Of a stretch of 39,365 bases of DNA, positions 1 through 6,154 are shown in pieces. The stretch spans positions 1 through 39,365 of the forward strand of contig CAYMBX010000005.1 of the NCBI GenBank assembly GCA_964388785.1, in the 5' to 3' direction. The position numbers and the translations under genes were made by a program. Origin of the DNA: VGKU01 sp964388785 (GTDB taxonomy: Bacteria > Patescibacteriota > Patescibacteriia > UBA9934 > GWF2-40-263). The notes under the pieces were generated by a model, which worked only from the letters and a program-made list of their open reading frames with translations, was not told the origin of the DNA and did no database searches. Numbering within the stretch: the first letter of the stretch is position 1; every line of letters begins with the position of its first letter.

Positions 1-2
1 AA

Positions 3-95
3 CGACTGTTCGAAGCGGCCGACGAGCGACTGCGAAACGCGAAAACGACCAACCATCGCGGTCGTGTCCATGAAGCCTCTCCGCTCACCCCCTAA
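3..95 (+). CDS. C-terminal fragment of a probable GGDEF-domain protein
   Basis: This is an open frame from the window edge to TAA at 93-95, giving about 30 residues. The stretch LFEAADERLRNAKTTNHRGR resembles the last helix and strand of GGDEF (diguanylate cyclase) domains, whose pattern is xxAD.ALY.AK..GRN.V. The catalytic GGDEF loop would lie upstream, outside the window, so activity cannot be judged. An intrinsic terminator follows at once, so this is the true end of a transcript. The family call rests on one short motif and is tentative. Confidence 0.4.
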   Translation, partial: RLFEAADERLRNAKTTNHRGRVHEASPLTP

Positions 96-124
96 CCGAA
101 CAAATTGAACCGTTCGGTTTTTTG
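94..124 (+). terminator. Intrinsic terminator after the GGDEF-like gene
   Basis: The arms AACCGAAC (94-101) and GTTCGGTT (112-119) pair around a 10-nt loop, and a T-run follows. The left arm begins inside the stop codon of the upstream reading frame. Confidence 0.75.
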
Positions 125-130
125 TTTACA

Positions 131-157
131 AAAAGTCCTGACAGATGTCAGGACTTT
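131..157 (-). terminator. Terminator of tRNA-Ser
   Basis: A perfect inverted repeat has the arms AAAAGTCCTGACA and TGTCAGGACTTTT separated by 2 nt. It lies directly after the encoded CCA of the minus-strand tRNA and ends in a T-run on that strand. Confidence 0.8.
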
Positions 158-245
158 TGGCGGAGAGGGAGGGATTCGAACCCTCGATACCTTGCGGTAT
201 ACTTGCTTTCCAAGCAAGCGCACTAGGCCTCTATGCGACCTCTCC
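158..245 (-). tRNA. tRNA-Ser (anticodon GGA)
   Basis: Read on the minus strand, a 7-bp acceptor stem (GGAGAGG with CCTCTCC) closes an 88-nt class II tRNA. The anticodon stem is CTTGC/GCAAG with loop TTGGAAA, giving GGA. A long variable arm (TATACC-GCAA-GGTATC) identifies a serine tRNA. The T-loop is TTCGAAT and the 3' CCA is encoded. A terminator follows directly. Confidence 0.95.
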
Positions 246-260
246 AAATCAACCGCGGGA

Positions 261-289
261 ATTGTATACAAAAATGTTTCAGACGACAA
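261..289 (-). promoter_or_regulatory. Promoter of tRNA-Ser
   Basis: On the minus strand there is a TTGTCG -35 (284-289), a 17-nt spacer and a TACAAT -10 (261-266). The -10 ends 15 nt before the mature tRNA 5' end. Confidence 0.65.
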
Positions 290-373
290 GATAATCCACT
301 TGACAGAACAACGCAGCCACGCGCACATTAAAAAGAGACGCACATCCTTGGTTCCCAACCGTCATATATGTAT

Positions 374-802
374 ATGCGGTGCAAAATCCGAGGACCATTT
401 TCAAAAAGACATTATAACCGCCTGTACGAGGCCGGGTATGCATGGCATTGCATTGATAACGGCCAGTTGTGTTTTCATAAAAACCTCGGGGATGCCCCGT
501 TTAAATTTCCCCGTTTCCACGTGCTGATCAAACCGTTTGATGACCACTACGAACTCTCTGTCCATTTGGATCAATACTCCTTAAACCACAAAAGTAATCA
601 TCGAGATCCGATGGCCTACCAAGGCACGCGGGTCCGAGATGAATTTCGTCAGCTCATCGACCATTTAGTCAAGAAAGAATCGCTTCCAACCGTCAACCGT
701 CCAAATCTCCATTTCGTGCCGACACACATTCGTGAAAAGAAGACGGTCAAGAAAAACGGCAATGGACGGCCGTGGAAATGGAAGCCGATCGTGCGGTTAT
801 GA
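374..802 (+). CDS. Small CPR-type protein, GPF/PRFH family, copy 1
   Basis: The protein has 142 residues and unknown function. It is the first of three tandem paralogs. The ATG at 374 is preferred over the in-frame ATG at 368, because it puts the GPF motif at residues 7-9, exactly as in the other two copies. Family features are GPF near the start, a Gly-Tyr near residue 22, FPRFHV in the middle, then a strand ending in LHxD, a downstream His, and a Tyr-x-Gly before an acidic/basic helix. The tail is rich in Lys and Arg. No signal peptide or membrane segment is visible. No clear SD precedes it. Its TGA overlaps the ATG of copy 2 (ATGA), so the two are probably translationally coupled. This is the most divergent copy. 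I recall similar unannotated proteins from CPR genomes, but I cannot name a function. Confidence 0.65.
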   Translation: MRCKIRGPFSKRHYNRLYEAGYAWHCIDNGQLCFHKNLGDAPFKFPRFHVLIKPFDDHYELSVHLDQYSLNHKSNHRDPMAYQGTRVRDEFRQLIDHLVKKESLPTVNRPNLHFVPTHIREKKTVKKNGNGRPWKWKPIVRL

Positions 803-1191
803 AAAGAACATTCGCCGGCCCGTTCCCGGGTGGAGCTCCGGCCGTGATGAAACAAGTTGGGTACCAATACCACTGCGGCCAGGACGGGCGCCCATGTTAT
901 CATCGACAACTCAATGATCCAAAATTTCCACGATTCCATGCCTATACGATCGAATATCCAAACGGAAGCGTGGAAATCGATTTACATTTTGACGCGCTCG
1001 ATCCCATCGAACACAGAGGAAACCATGACCAGGCGTGGGCCTATGGGGGCGGAAGAGTGATGTTGGAAATGGAACGCATGACACATATCATCAATGGCCA
1101 TGATCCGCGCGCTGCCGGTACGCAATTGCTTCCGCGCAAGCAATGGACAAAGCGAGTTCCAAAAAATCTGATTGACTTATTGTTCGGGTAG
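799..1191 (+). CDS. Small CPR-type protein, GPF/PRFH family, copy 2
   Basis: The protein has 130 residues. The ATG at 799 overlaps the stop of copy 1 by four bases and aligns the N-terminus (MKRTFAGPF) with the paralogs; the frame is open further upstream, but that part is not conserved. Shared features are GPF at 7-9, a Gly-Tyr, FPRFHAY, an LHFD segment, RGNHDQ, AYGGGRV and an acidic helix ELEMERM-like before a basic tail. The conserved His, Asp and Tyr positions could form a binding or catalytic site, but that is a guess. A long hairpin (1232-1282) separates it from copy 3. Confidence 0.75.
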   Translation: MKRTFAGPFPGGAPAVMKQVGYQYHCGQDGRPCYHRQLNDPKFPRFHAYTIEYPNGSVEIDLHFDALDPIEHRGNHDQAWAYGGGRVMLEMERMTHIINGHDPRAAGTQLLPRKQWTKRVPKNLIDLLFG

Positions 1192-1223
1192 TTGCCTATC
1201 TATCTGTATCCTGCCATGACTCA

Positions 1224-1289
1224 CGTTTGATGGACACAAATACGTTCAGTCTGCGAGCACTCGACTGAACGTATTCGTGTCTGTCGGGA
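1224..1289 (+). repeat. Dispersed hairpin element, copy A
   Basis: The 5' flank CACGTTTGATGG is followed by an arm at 1232-1251, the 11-nt loop TGCGAGCACTC (1252-1262) and an arm at 1263-1282. The arms pair over 20 positions with two mismatches. CTGTCGGGA follows. The loop and both flanks match copies B-D although the stem sequence differs. It lies between paralogs 2 and 3 and has no T-run, so it is not an ordinary terminator. Confidence 0.8.
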
Positions 1290-1346
1290 TGGAAGTTGGG
1301 AAATGTAACCTCACCCGAACAACAAGATGTGGTAGGATGGTTCAGT

Positions 1347-1724
1347 ATGAAACAGACAATTCCCGGGCCGCTTGGCGACCACGCGCGCAACATTATGCGA
1401 CGGTTGGGATACGGGGAACAAAAAAAACGTGATGGTCAAATCAGTTTTGTCAAACGAGTCTCCGGCGCGGATTTTCCTCGCTATCATGCGTATGTTGAAG
1501 ACCTTGACGGAGGGGCGATGCAAGTCAATCTGCATGTAGACCAGAAAGCCGCGAGCTATGAAGGTTCACATGCTCATTCCGGTGAATACGAGGGGGCACT
1601 GGTTGAACGGGAGATGCAGAGAATCGTCGTATTTGCACGTTCAATTGGATCTGCAACCCCGCAGCCTCGAGCACCCATTCCACCGCAAAAAAAGAAACCT
1701 GGATTTTTGAGTAAGTTTTTTTAG
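1347..1724 (+). CDS. Small CPR-type protein, GPF/PRFH family, copy 3
   Basis: The protein has 125 residues. An SD-like AGGATGG (1334-1340) sits 6 nt before the ATG at 1347, and this start aligns MKQTIPGPL with the N-termini of its paralogs. The core reads FPRYHAY, then LHVDQK, SYEGSHAHSGEY and a REMQRI helix, followed by a proline- and lysine-rich tail ending KFF. The SYEG-xHAHSGEY part is the form I associate with this family in CPR genomes, so copy 3 may be closest to the family norm. The function is unknown. The gene is bracketed by two long inverted repeats (1232-1282 and 1740-1813), so it has its own transcriptional setting even though it is tandem with copies 1 and 2. Confidence 0.75.
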   Translation: MKQTIPGPLGDHARNIMRRLGYGEQKKRDGQISFVKRVSGADFPRYHAYVEDLDGGAMQVNLHVDQKAASYEGSHAHSGEYEGALVEREMQRIVVFARSIGSATPQPRAPIPPQKKKPGFLSKFF

Positions 1725-1739
1725 AGTTCACTACTCGGA

Positions 1740-1813
1740 CAGCGAAAGCAGGTCCTGTCTACGGGCCAGCGGACTGTCGCCACTGTTCCCTCCGACAGGA
1801 CATGCTTTCGCTG
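1740..1813. repeat. 20-bp inverted repeat around a 34-nt centre
   Basis: Arms 1740-1759 and 1794-1813 are complementary at 19 of 20 positions (core CAGCGAAAGCA with TGCTTTCGCTG). The 34-nt centre is GC-rich. The repeat starts 15 nt after the stop of paralog 3. There is no T-run in either direction. The loop does not match the A-D hairpin family. Confidence 0.75.
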
Positions 1814-1857
1814 ATCAAAAACAAAAAAATTGCTTTACTCCGAATTTTAATGAAGAA

Positions 1858-1899
1858 ATAAAAAAGAGCGCTGGATCGAGTGTTGATCTGGCGCTTTTA
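1858..1899 (-). terminator. Terminator of the YdcF-like gene
   Basis: On the minus strand AGCGC-CA-GATC pairs with GATC-CA-GCGCT, followed by CTTTTTTATTT. The stem overlaps the TAA at 1897-1899. Confidence 0.7.
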
Positions 1900-2460
1900 C
1901 GTCTCGCTGACGCCCGGGTAGGCGAATGTGACCGAGGCCGGGTGAGCGGGCTTTCCGAGCTGGACGATGGGAACGTCCCTGCCGTACCGGCCCATGATGA
2001 AGTCCTCGATCCCCTTCTTCTCCCTCTCCAGCACCTCCTTGGAGGGCTGGGGCGTCTCCACGTTGACACAGGTGATCGTGAGGCGACGGTCCGGCATTTG
2101 CTCGAGCATGAGAGTGCCGAGCATCGCCATCGCGCGCGGCATGTGCCAGTAGTCCGTCACGAGGTGGATCGTGTCCACCAACGTATATCCGGTCTGCCGG
2201 CTTAGAAACACACTCACGAGCCTTGCGTCCGCAAGCGTAGTGGCCTGTGCGTCGTAGAGCGGGATGACCGCCTCGACCCCGCATTGTGCGGCACGGACGG
2301 CGAACTCTTGCACGTCCAGTCCTCTGTTGCCGTCACCGGCAATGAGGAGCGGAACACCGAATTCGCGCGCAGCCGCGATGGCCGCATCGATCCGCCGATA
2401 GGAGACTTTCCCCTTTTCGTGCGGACCACAGAACATAGCTACCACGGAACCGTACTGCAT
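1897..2460 (-). CDS. YdcF/SanA-like (DUF218) protein
   Basis: The protein has 187 residues. The DUF218 fold is suggested by LIAGDGN near residue 40, an ATTLADA segment near 75 that parallels the T-x-x-N-A element of the family, and HLVTDYWHMPRA near 100, which matches the VTSxxHMxRA signature. Members of this family are poorly understood; some bacterial homologs affect cell-envelope barrier function. No transmembrane helix precedes the domain, unlike SanA-type proteins, so this copy may be cytosolic. The ATG at 2460 follows a purine-rich GAGGGGTGCAGG. Codons are strongly G/C-ending, unlike the lgt-gatA genes nearby. The 5' leader holds a long hairpin (2486-2547). Confidence 0.6.
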   Translation of the reverse strand: MQYGSVVAMFCGPHEKGKVSYRRIDAAIAAAREFGVPLLIAGDGNRGLDVQEFAVRAAQCGVEAVIPLYDAQATTLADARLVSVFLSRQTGYTLVDTIHLVTDYWHMPRAMAMLGTLMLEQMPDRRLTITCVNVETPQPSKEVLEREKKGIEDFIMGRYGRDVPIVQLGKPAHPASVTFAYPGVSET

Positions 2461-2485
2461 CCTGCACCCCTCTACTCATCTCATA

Positions 2486-2547
2486 CAGATCGCGAGCGGC
2501 GCACGTCGTGACCCTCACAAACAACGTGCGATCTCTCGCGATCTGGA
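2486..2547 (-). promoter_or_regulatory. Long hairpin in the leader of the YdcF-like gene
   Basis: On the minus strand CAGATCGCGAG pairs with CTCGCGATCTG (11 bp). After an internal loop, CGCACGT pairs with ACGTGCG around a 17-nt terminal loop. No T-run follows. It lies between the TrmB-like stop and the YdcF SD. It could stabilise the upstream mRNA end or control the downstream gene. Confidence 0.55.
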
Positions 2548-2550
2548 TTT

Positions 2551-3312
2551 TTATTCTTCTAAATGGGTCCAGAGGCTATCAAAGATCATCCTTTGCGTCA
2601 AGGCAATTGGCTCATCATCAATGATGACTCCGAACAGCTGACGTTTCGTATCGACGGACACATAGGCTGTTTTACCGGGATAGATGAAAATATATGTTGG
2701 CGCTTGTTCCGCTCGTGAGAGCCATCGCCGATCATCCAATCCCGCCGTTCGTCCTCCCTCGCCCACCGCGATCGCCTTCACGCGAATTTTTTTTCGAATG
2801 CGCGTTTTCGTATAGGCGGGCCAGGCGTGAAGAATCAAATCGCGAATCGCTGCGGAAGAATAGACACGATACATTTTGTCGGACGCGTGGGCGCACGTCT
2901 CCAGGACATCCTCGAGGATGTCGCGCACGCCCACTTCGCCCTCGTAGTATCGCACCGATGGCCGATGCGTGCTCCACCCCATAAGCTCTTGCAGCTCGGG
3001 AATGGCGTTCGCAAGCTCCTCCCGCGCTTCCGCAACTGCCACTTCTCTGCGCGTGGCAACACCCGTCAGTTTCTTGGGGTCTTCCGCCGTAAAGAATCGA
3101 TGCGTTTTCGCATCCACGAAACTGACAAGGCCAAGATTGAGAAGACGCTTAAGCGTGTCATACGTTGTTCCGCGATTCAGGCCCGCTTGCTCGGCAATCT
3201 TTCTCAACGGGGCTGTACCGAGTTTGATGAGCGTAAGGTAGACGCGGAAATCTTTGGGTTTAAGATCGATCGCTTCAAGCGTCCTGTCAGAAAGTTTAGG
3301 GGCTTTTTTCAT
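2551..3312 (-). CDS. TrmB-like winged-helix transcriptional regulator
   Basis: The protein has 253 residues. The N-terminal part (about 15-75) is a winged helix-turn-helix of the TrmB type: LKPKDFRVYLTLIKLG, then PLRKIAEQAGLNRGTTYDTL as the recognition region, then LLNLGLVSF and a wing. A coiled helix follows (VAVAEAREELANAIPELQELM). The rest resembles the effector-binding/dimerisation part seen in CPR homologs, with YYEGEVGVRDILEDVLE, and not the sugar-binding domain of archaeal TrmB. The ligand and targets are unknown. The frame starts at 3312 without an SD; a TAAAAC hexamer sits 9 nt upstream. Confidence 0.8.
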   Translation of the reverse strand: MKKAPKLSDRTLEAIDLKPKDFRVYLTLIKLGTAPLRKIAEQAGLNRGTTYDTLKRLLNLGLVSFVDAKTHRFFTAEDPKKLTGVATRREVAVAEAREELANAIPELQELMGWSTHRPSVRYYEGEVGVRDILEDVLETCAHASDKMYRVYSSAAIRDLILHAWPAYTKTRIRKKIRVKAIAVGEGGRTAGLDDRRWLSRAEQAPTYIFIYPGKTAYVSVDTKRQLFGVIIDDEPIALTQRMIFDSLWTHLEE

Positions 3313-3435
3313 ATCAACGAAGTTTTATGGACGGTTTTGTGTATAAATCAAAAAACGACCTTTTTACGGTACGTTTACACAGATAACTTTGTCAATTTTC
3401 CTTCGACAACTTTATAAAAGTAGTAGTGGTACGCA

Positions 3436-3500
3436 AACGTTTTGTGGGCCACATAACTCATTCTGCGGGCTCTCGAATGAGTTATGTGGCCGTGTCAGGA
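3436..3500 (+). repeat. Dispersed hairpin element, copy B
   Basis: The 5' flank GCAAACGTTTTGTGG is followed by arm 3447-3463, loop TGCGGGCTCTC (3464-3474) and arm 3475-3491. The arms pair perfectly over 17 bp. GTGTCAGGA follows. It lies between the lgt stop and the start of the TrmB-like gene (both minus), so it is in the opposite orientation to the genes. Confidence 0.85.
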
Positions 3501-3510
3501 TGAATGTTTC

Positions 3511-4260
3511 TCATTTTTCTGACCTCCTCCCCCACAACCACAATCCTACACCGACCATCACCAATGAAAAATATTGCGCGGGGGTGAGGGAAAGATAGCG
3601 AGCATCCACGATGGGTCCGTCGGTTGCGCGCAGAAAATCAAGCAAGAAGCGCACGATGCCGTACCAAATCAAAAAAACAATCAGATACGTTCCTGTCCGC
3701 GCGTTCTTTTTCGCAAGCCAGAGAAAGACAAGAAACAGCAAAAGTCCGTTGATCGATAAATACAGTCCATGATCGTGACGCACCCCATCCGGATATCGCA
3801 CGCCCAAAGCGAAATCCGTCAGCGTGCCGGGGTGGTCATGAATCAAAAAACACCCGATACGCCCAATGAACAGTCCAAGCGGTAACCCAAACATAGCCGT
3901 ATCCGCATAGGCATGCACATCGACCTGTTTTTTTTGTAAAAAAATCACAGCAAAAAGCACGGCTCCGAAAAATCCGCCCATGACAGACATACCACCGTGC
4001 CAAATTTTCACGATCTCCAGTGGTTGCTGAAGATAAAACATTGGTTCATACAAGAGATGAAATAGCCGGCCAAAAATAAACGCGCCGACAATCGTCCAAA
4101 ATGCGAGATCCCACATGAGTTTCGTATCAAGGCCACGGCGTTCAGCCATTTTTGCCGAAGCCCACGCACCTGCCAAAATCCCAAGCGCAACCAGAAAACC
4201 CCACACCTGAATCGGGATGGGGCCTACATAAAACGTTGTGATTTGAACGTAAGGGATCAT
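3511..4260 (-). CDS. lgt: Prolipoprotein diacylglyceryl transferase
   Basis: The protein has 249 residues and about seven membrane helices. Lgt moves a diacylglyceryl group from phosphatidylglycerol to the lipobox cysteine of prolipoproteins in the cytoplasmic membrane. The family signature is seen as LFIGRIGCFLIHDHPG near the middle, together with an early HGGMSVMGGFFGA segment and a late IWYGIVRFLLDFLR, where Tyr and Arg are conserved. The ATG at 4260 overlaps the gatA stop (ATGA); an upstream in-frame start would lie within gatA. The presence of lgt implies lipoproteins, although no lspA is seen here. Confidence 0.9.
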   Translation of the reverse strand: MIPYVQITTFYVGPIPIQVWGFLVALGILAGAWASAKMAERRGLDTKLMWDLAFWTIVGAFIFGRLFHLLYEPMFYLQQPLEIVKIWHGGMSVMGGFFGAVLFAVIFLQKKQVDVHAYADTAMFGLPLGLFIGRIGCFLIHDHPGTLTDFALGVRYPDGVRHDHGLYLSINGLLLFLVFLWLAKKNARTGTYLIVFLIWYGIVRFLLDFLRATDGPIVDARYLSLTPAQYFSLVMVGVGLWLWGRRSEK

Positions 4261-5711
4261 ACGGGTGTTCTTGTATGCCAATCCGTTTTTGCCTGATAGT
4301 TCATTCCGATCCGATAGAGTGTGTGTTCATCAAACGGTTTGCCCATCAACTGTAATCCCACAGGCAACCCTTGGGAAAACCCGCACGGAATCGACATCGC
4401 CGGAACCGTCGCGAGGTTTGCCGTGATCGTGTAAATATCGGAAAGATACATGGTAAGTGGATCTCCGAACTTTTCTCCGATTTTCCATGCCACCGATGGG
4501 CTCGTCGGAGTCACAATAGCATCCACGCGTTTAAACGCTTCATCGAAATCTTTTTTGATGAGTGTGCGTACCTTGAGCGCTTTGCGGTAATACGCATCAT
4601 AATATCCGGCTGACAGCGCATAAGAACCAAGCACGATACGACGTTTTACTTCCGGTCCGAACCCCTCCCCCCGGCTTCGTTCATACGTTTCAAGCAAATT
4701 GCTCCCACTCGAATGATATCCGTAACGCAAGCCGTCGAAACGACCGAGGTTCGAACTGGCTTCGCACGGCATTAACACATAATACGCCGCGAGCGCATAA
4801 GGCGCGTGCGGCATAGAAATGCGCTCAGTGCGCGCACCGCCTTTTTCCAATTCCGCAATTGCATCCATCACAAGCGTTTTGACATTCTCGTCCATGCCTT
4901 CAAGGAAATATTCGTCCGGAATCCCCAACGTCATTCCTTCAAGCGAATCGGCCACAAGCTCGGGAACGGTCGTTTCCGTCAGCTCAACCGAGGTTGCATC
5001 TTTCGGATCCTTCCCTTCCAAAACTTGCATCACCAGAGCGGCGTCTTCGACCGTTCGCGTGATCGGGCCGATCTGATCCAAAGACGATGCCATAGCCATA
5101 AGCCCGTAACGAGAAACACGTCCGTATGTGGGTTTGAGGCCGACTGTCCCGCACAGAGAAGACGGTTGACGGATGGAGCCGCCCGTGTCTGATCCAAGCG
5201 CAATCGGTGCAAAACCAGCAGCCACTGACGCCGCGGATCCACCACTAGAACCCCCCGGAACACGTGAGAGATCCCATGGATTTTTCGTCGGACCAAAATG
5301 CGAGTTCTCCGTCGAAGAACCCATCGCAAACTCATCCATGTTTGCACGTCCGATGAGCACGGCGCCGGCCTGCTTCAGCCGTTCAACAACGGTCGCATTA
5401 TAGGCACTCTTATGTCCCTCCAGTATTTGCGAACCGGATGTATTCTCCCATCCCTGGACTAAAATATTGTCTTTAAGCACAACCGGAATGCCGGCAAGCG
5501 GTCCGAGCTCCTCCCCGTTTACACGCCTCATGTCAATCTCGCGTGCATCCTCGCGCGCACGATCCGAAACAGCCAGCAATGCATTCAGGTCGTTGTTCTG
5601 CTCTTCAATCCTCTTCAAAGACTGATTGATCAGCTGTTCGCTCGTTAAATCACCCGTCGCGAGCTTTTTACTCAATTCAACAATGGTTTCGTTCATATGA
5701 ATTTCATTCAT
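4257..5711 (-). CDS. gatA: Glu-tRNA(Gln)/Asp-tRNA(Asn) amidotransferase subunit A
   Basis: The protein has 484 residues. GatA is the glutaminase of GatCAB, which amidates mischarged Glu-tRNA(Gln) or Asp-tRNA(Asn). The amidase signature is complete: Lys80 in VVLKDN, cis-Ser155 in the glycine/serine-rich loop GGSSGGSA, and Ser179 in DTGGSIRQP. Length is normal. gatC lies directly upstream; gatB is not in the window. The start could be 5711 or the ATG five codons later (5696); neither has a good SD. A hairpin fills the gatC-gatA gap. lgt overlaps its 3' end, so gatC-gatA-lgt is probably one transcript. Confidence 0.95.
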   Translation of the reverse strand: MNEIHMNETIVELSKKLATGDLTSEQLINQSLKRIEEQNNDLNALLAVSDRAREDAREIDMRRVNGEELGPLAGIPVVLKDNILVQGWENTSGSQILEGHKSAYNATVVERLKQAGAVLIGRANMDEFAMGSSTENSHFGPTKNPWDLSRVPGGSSGGSAASVAAGFAPIALGSDTGGSIRQPSSLCGTVGLKPTYGRVSRYGLMAMASSLDQIGPITRTVEDAALVMQVLEGKDPKDATSVELTETTVPELVADSLEGMTLGIPDEYFLEGMDENVKTLVMDAIAELEKGGARTERISMPHAPYALAAYYVLMPCEASSNLGRFDGLRYGYHSSGSNLLETYERSRGEGFGPEVKRRIVLGSYALSAGYYDAYYRKALKVRTLIKKDFDEAFKRVDAIVTPTSPSVAWKIGEKFGDPLTMYLSDIYTITANLATVPAMSIPCGFSQGLPVGLQLMGKPFDEHTLYRIGMNYQAKTDWHTRTPV

Positions 5712-5731
5712 ATTCCGTTCGTTCGCTCGGC

Positions 5732-5758
5732 AGAGACCAAGCGAAAGGCTTGGTCTCT
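5732..5758 (-). other. Hairpin between gatC and gatA
   Basis: A perfect 11-bp stem (AGAGACCAAGC with GCTTGGTCTCT) encloses a 5-nt loop. There is no T-run on either side, so transcription probably continues into gatA. It could be an mRNA processing or stability site. Confidence 0.6.
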
Positions 5759-5762
5759 ACAC

Positions 5763-6053
5763 TCACTCATTCACGGATAGGAATACGCCTGGAACTTGAA
5801 GAAGATACTCTTTTCGATTTGAAAAATTTTCGAGCGCACGCTCGCGGACGTTCGGATCGCACCCTTCCGGAATATCCTCACGAAACACGTTTGTGACATC
5901 AATTGCGTGTTGGAGTTCGGGCACCTGATCCGTATTCAATTCCTGAAGCTTGTCGACGTATTCCAAAATCGATCCGAGCTGCGACTCGTATGTTTTTGCT
6001 TCCGTTTCACTTACGTGAAGTCGCGCCAGCCGCGCAATGTGTTTGATGTCCAT
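5763..6053 (-). CDS. gatC: Glu-tRNA(Gln)/Asp-tRNA(Asn) amidotransferase subunit C
   Basis: The protein has 96 residues, the usual GatC size. GatC clamps GatA to GatB in the amidotransferase. The N-terminus DIKHIARLARLHVSETEAK matches the family start, followed by a helix (LGSILEYVDKLQELNT) and VPELQHAIDVTNVFREDIP, the conserved segment before the tail that wraps GatA. It ends about 50 nt before gatA. No SD is seen. Hairpin element D lies directly upstream. Confidence 0.9.
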   Translation of the reverse strand: MDIKHIARLARLHVSETEAKTYESQLGSILEYVDKLQELNTDQVPELQHAIDVTNVFREDIPEGCDPNVRERALENFSNRKEYLLQVPGVFLSVNE

Positions 6054-6080
6054 AGAGAGGGGTGTGAAGAGTGAGAAATG

Positions 6081-6145
6081 GGATCATATCGCTCTGTCGA
6101 GAGCCCGCGGACAGAGCCATATCGCCCACCAAACGTTTGTTAACA
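6081..6145 (-). repeat. Dispersed hairpin element, copy D
   Basis: Read on the minus strand, AACAAACGTTTGGTGG is followed by a 16-nt arm, the loop CGCGGGCTCTC (6098-6108) and an imperfect complementary arm ending near 6080. The loop-proximal GCTCTGTC pairs with GACAGAGC. Unlike copies A-C it lacks a clear TGTCRGGA at the 3' side. It lies between ligA and gatC, in the same orientation as both. Confidence 0.8.
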
Positions 6146-6154
6146 TCTACATCA

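Noticed and set aside
1224..1289. Hairpin family A-D as integron attC sites
   Set aside because: attC sites conserve the paired outer boxes and vary in the centre. Here the loop and an unpaired flank are conserved and the stem varies. No integrase or cassette array is present.
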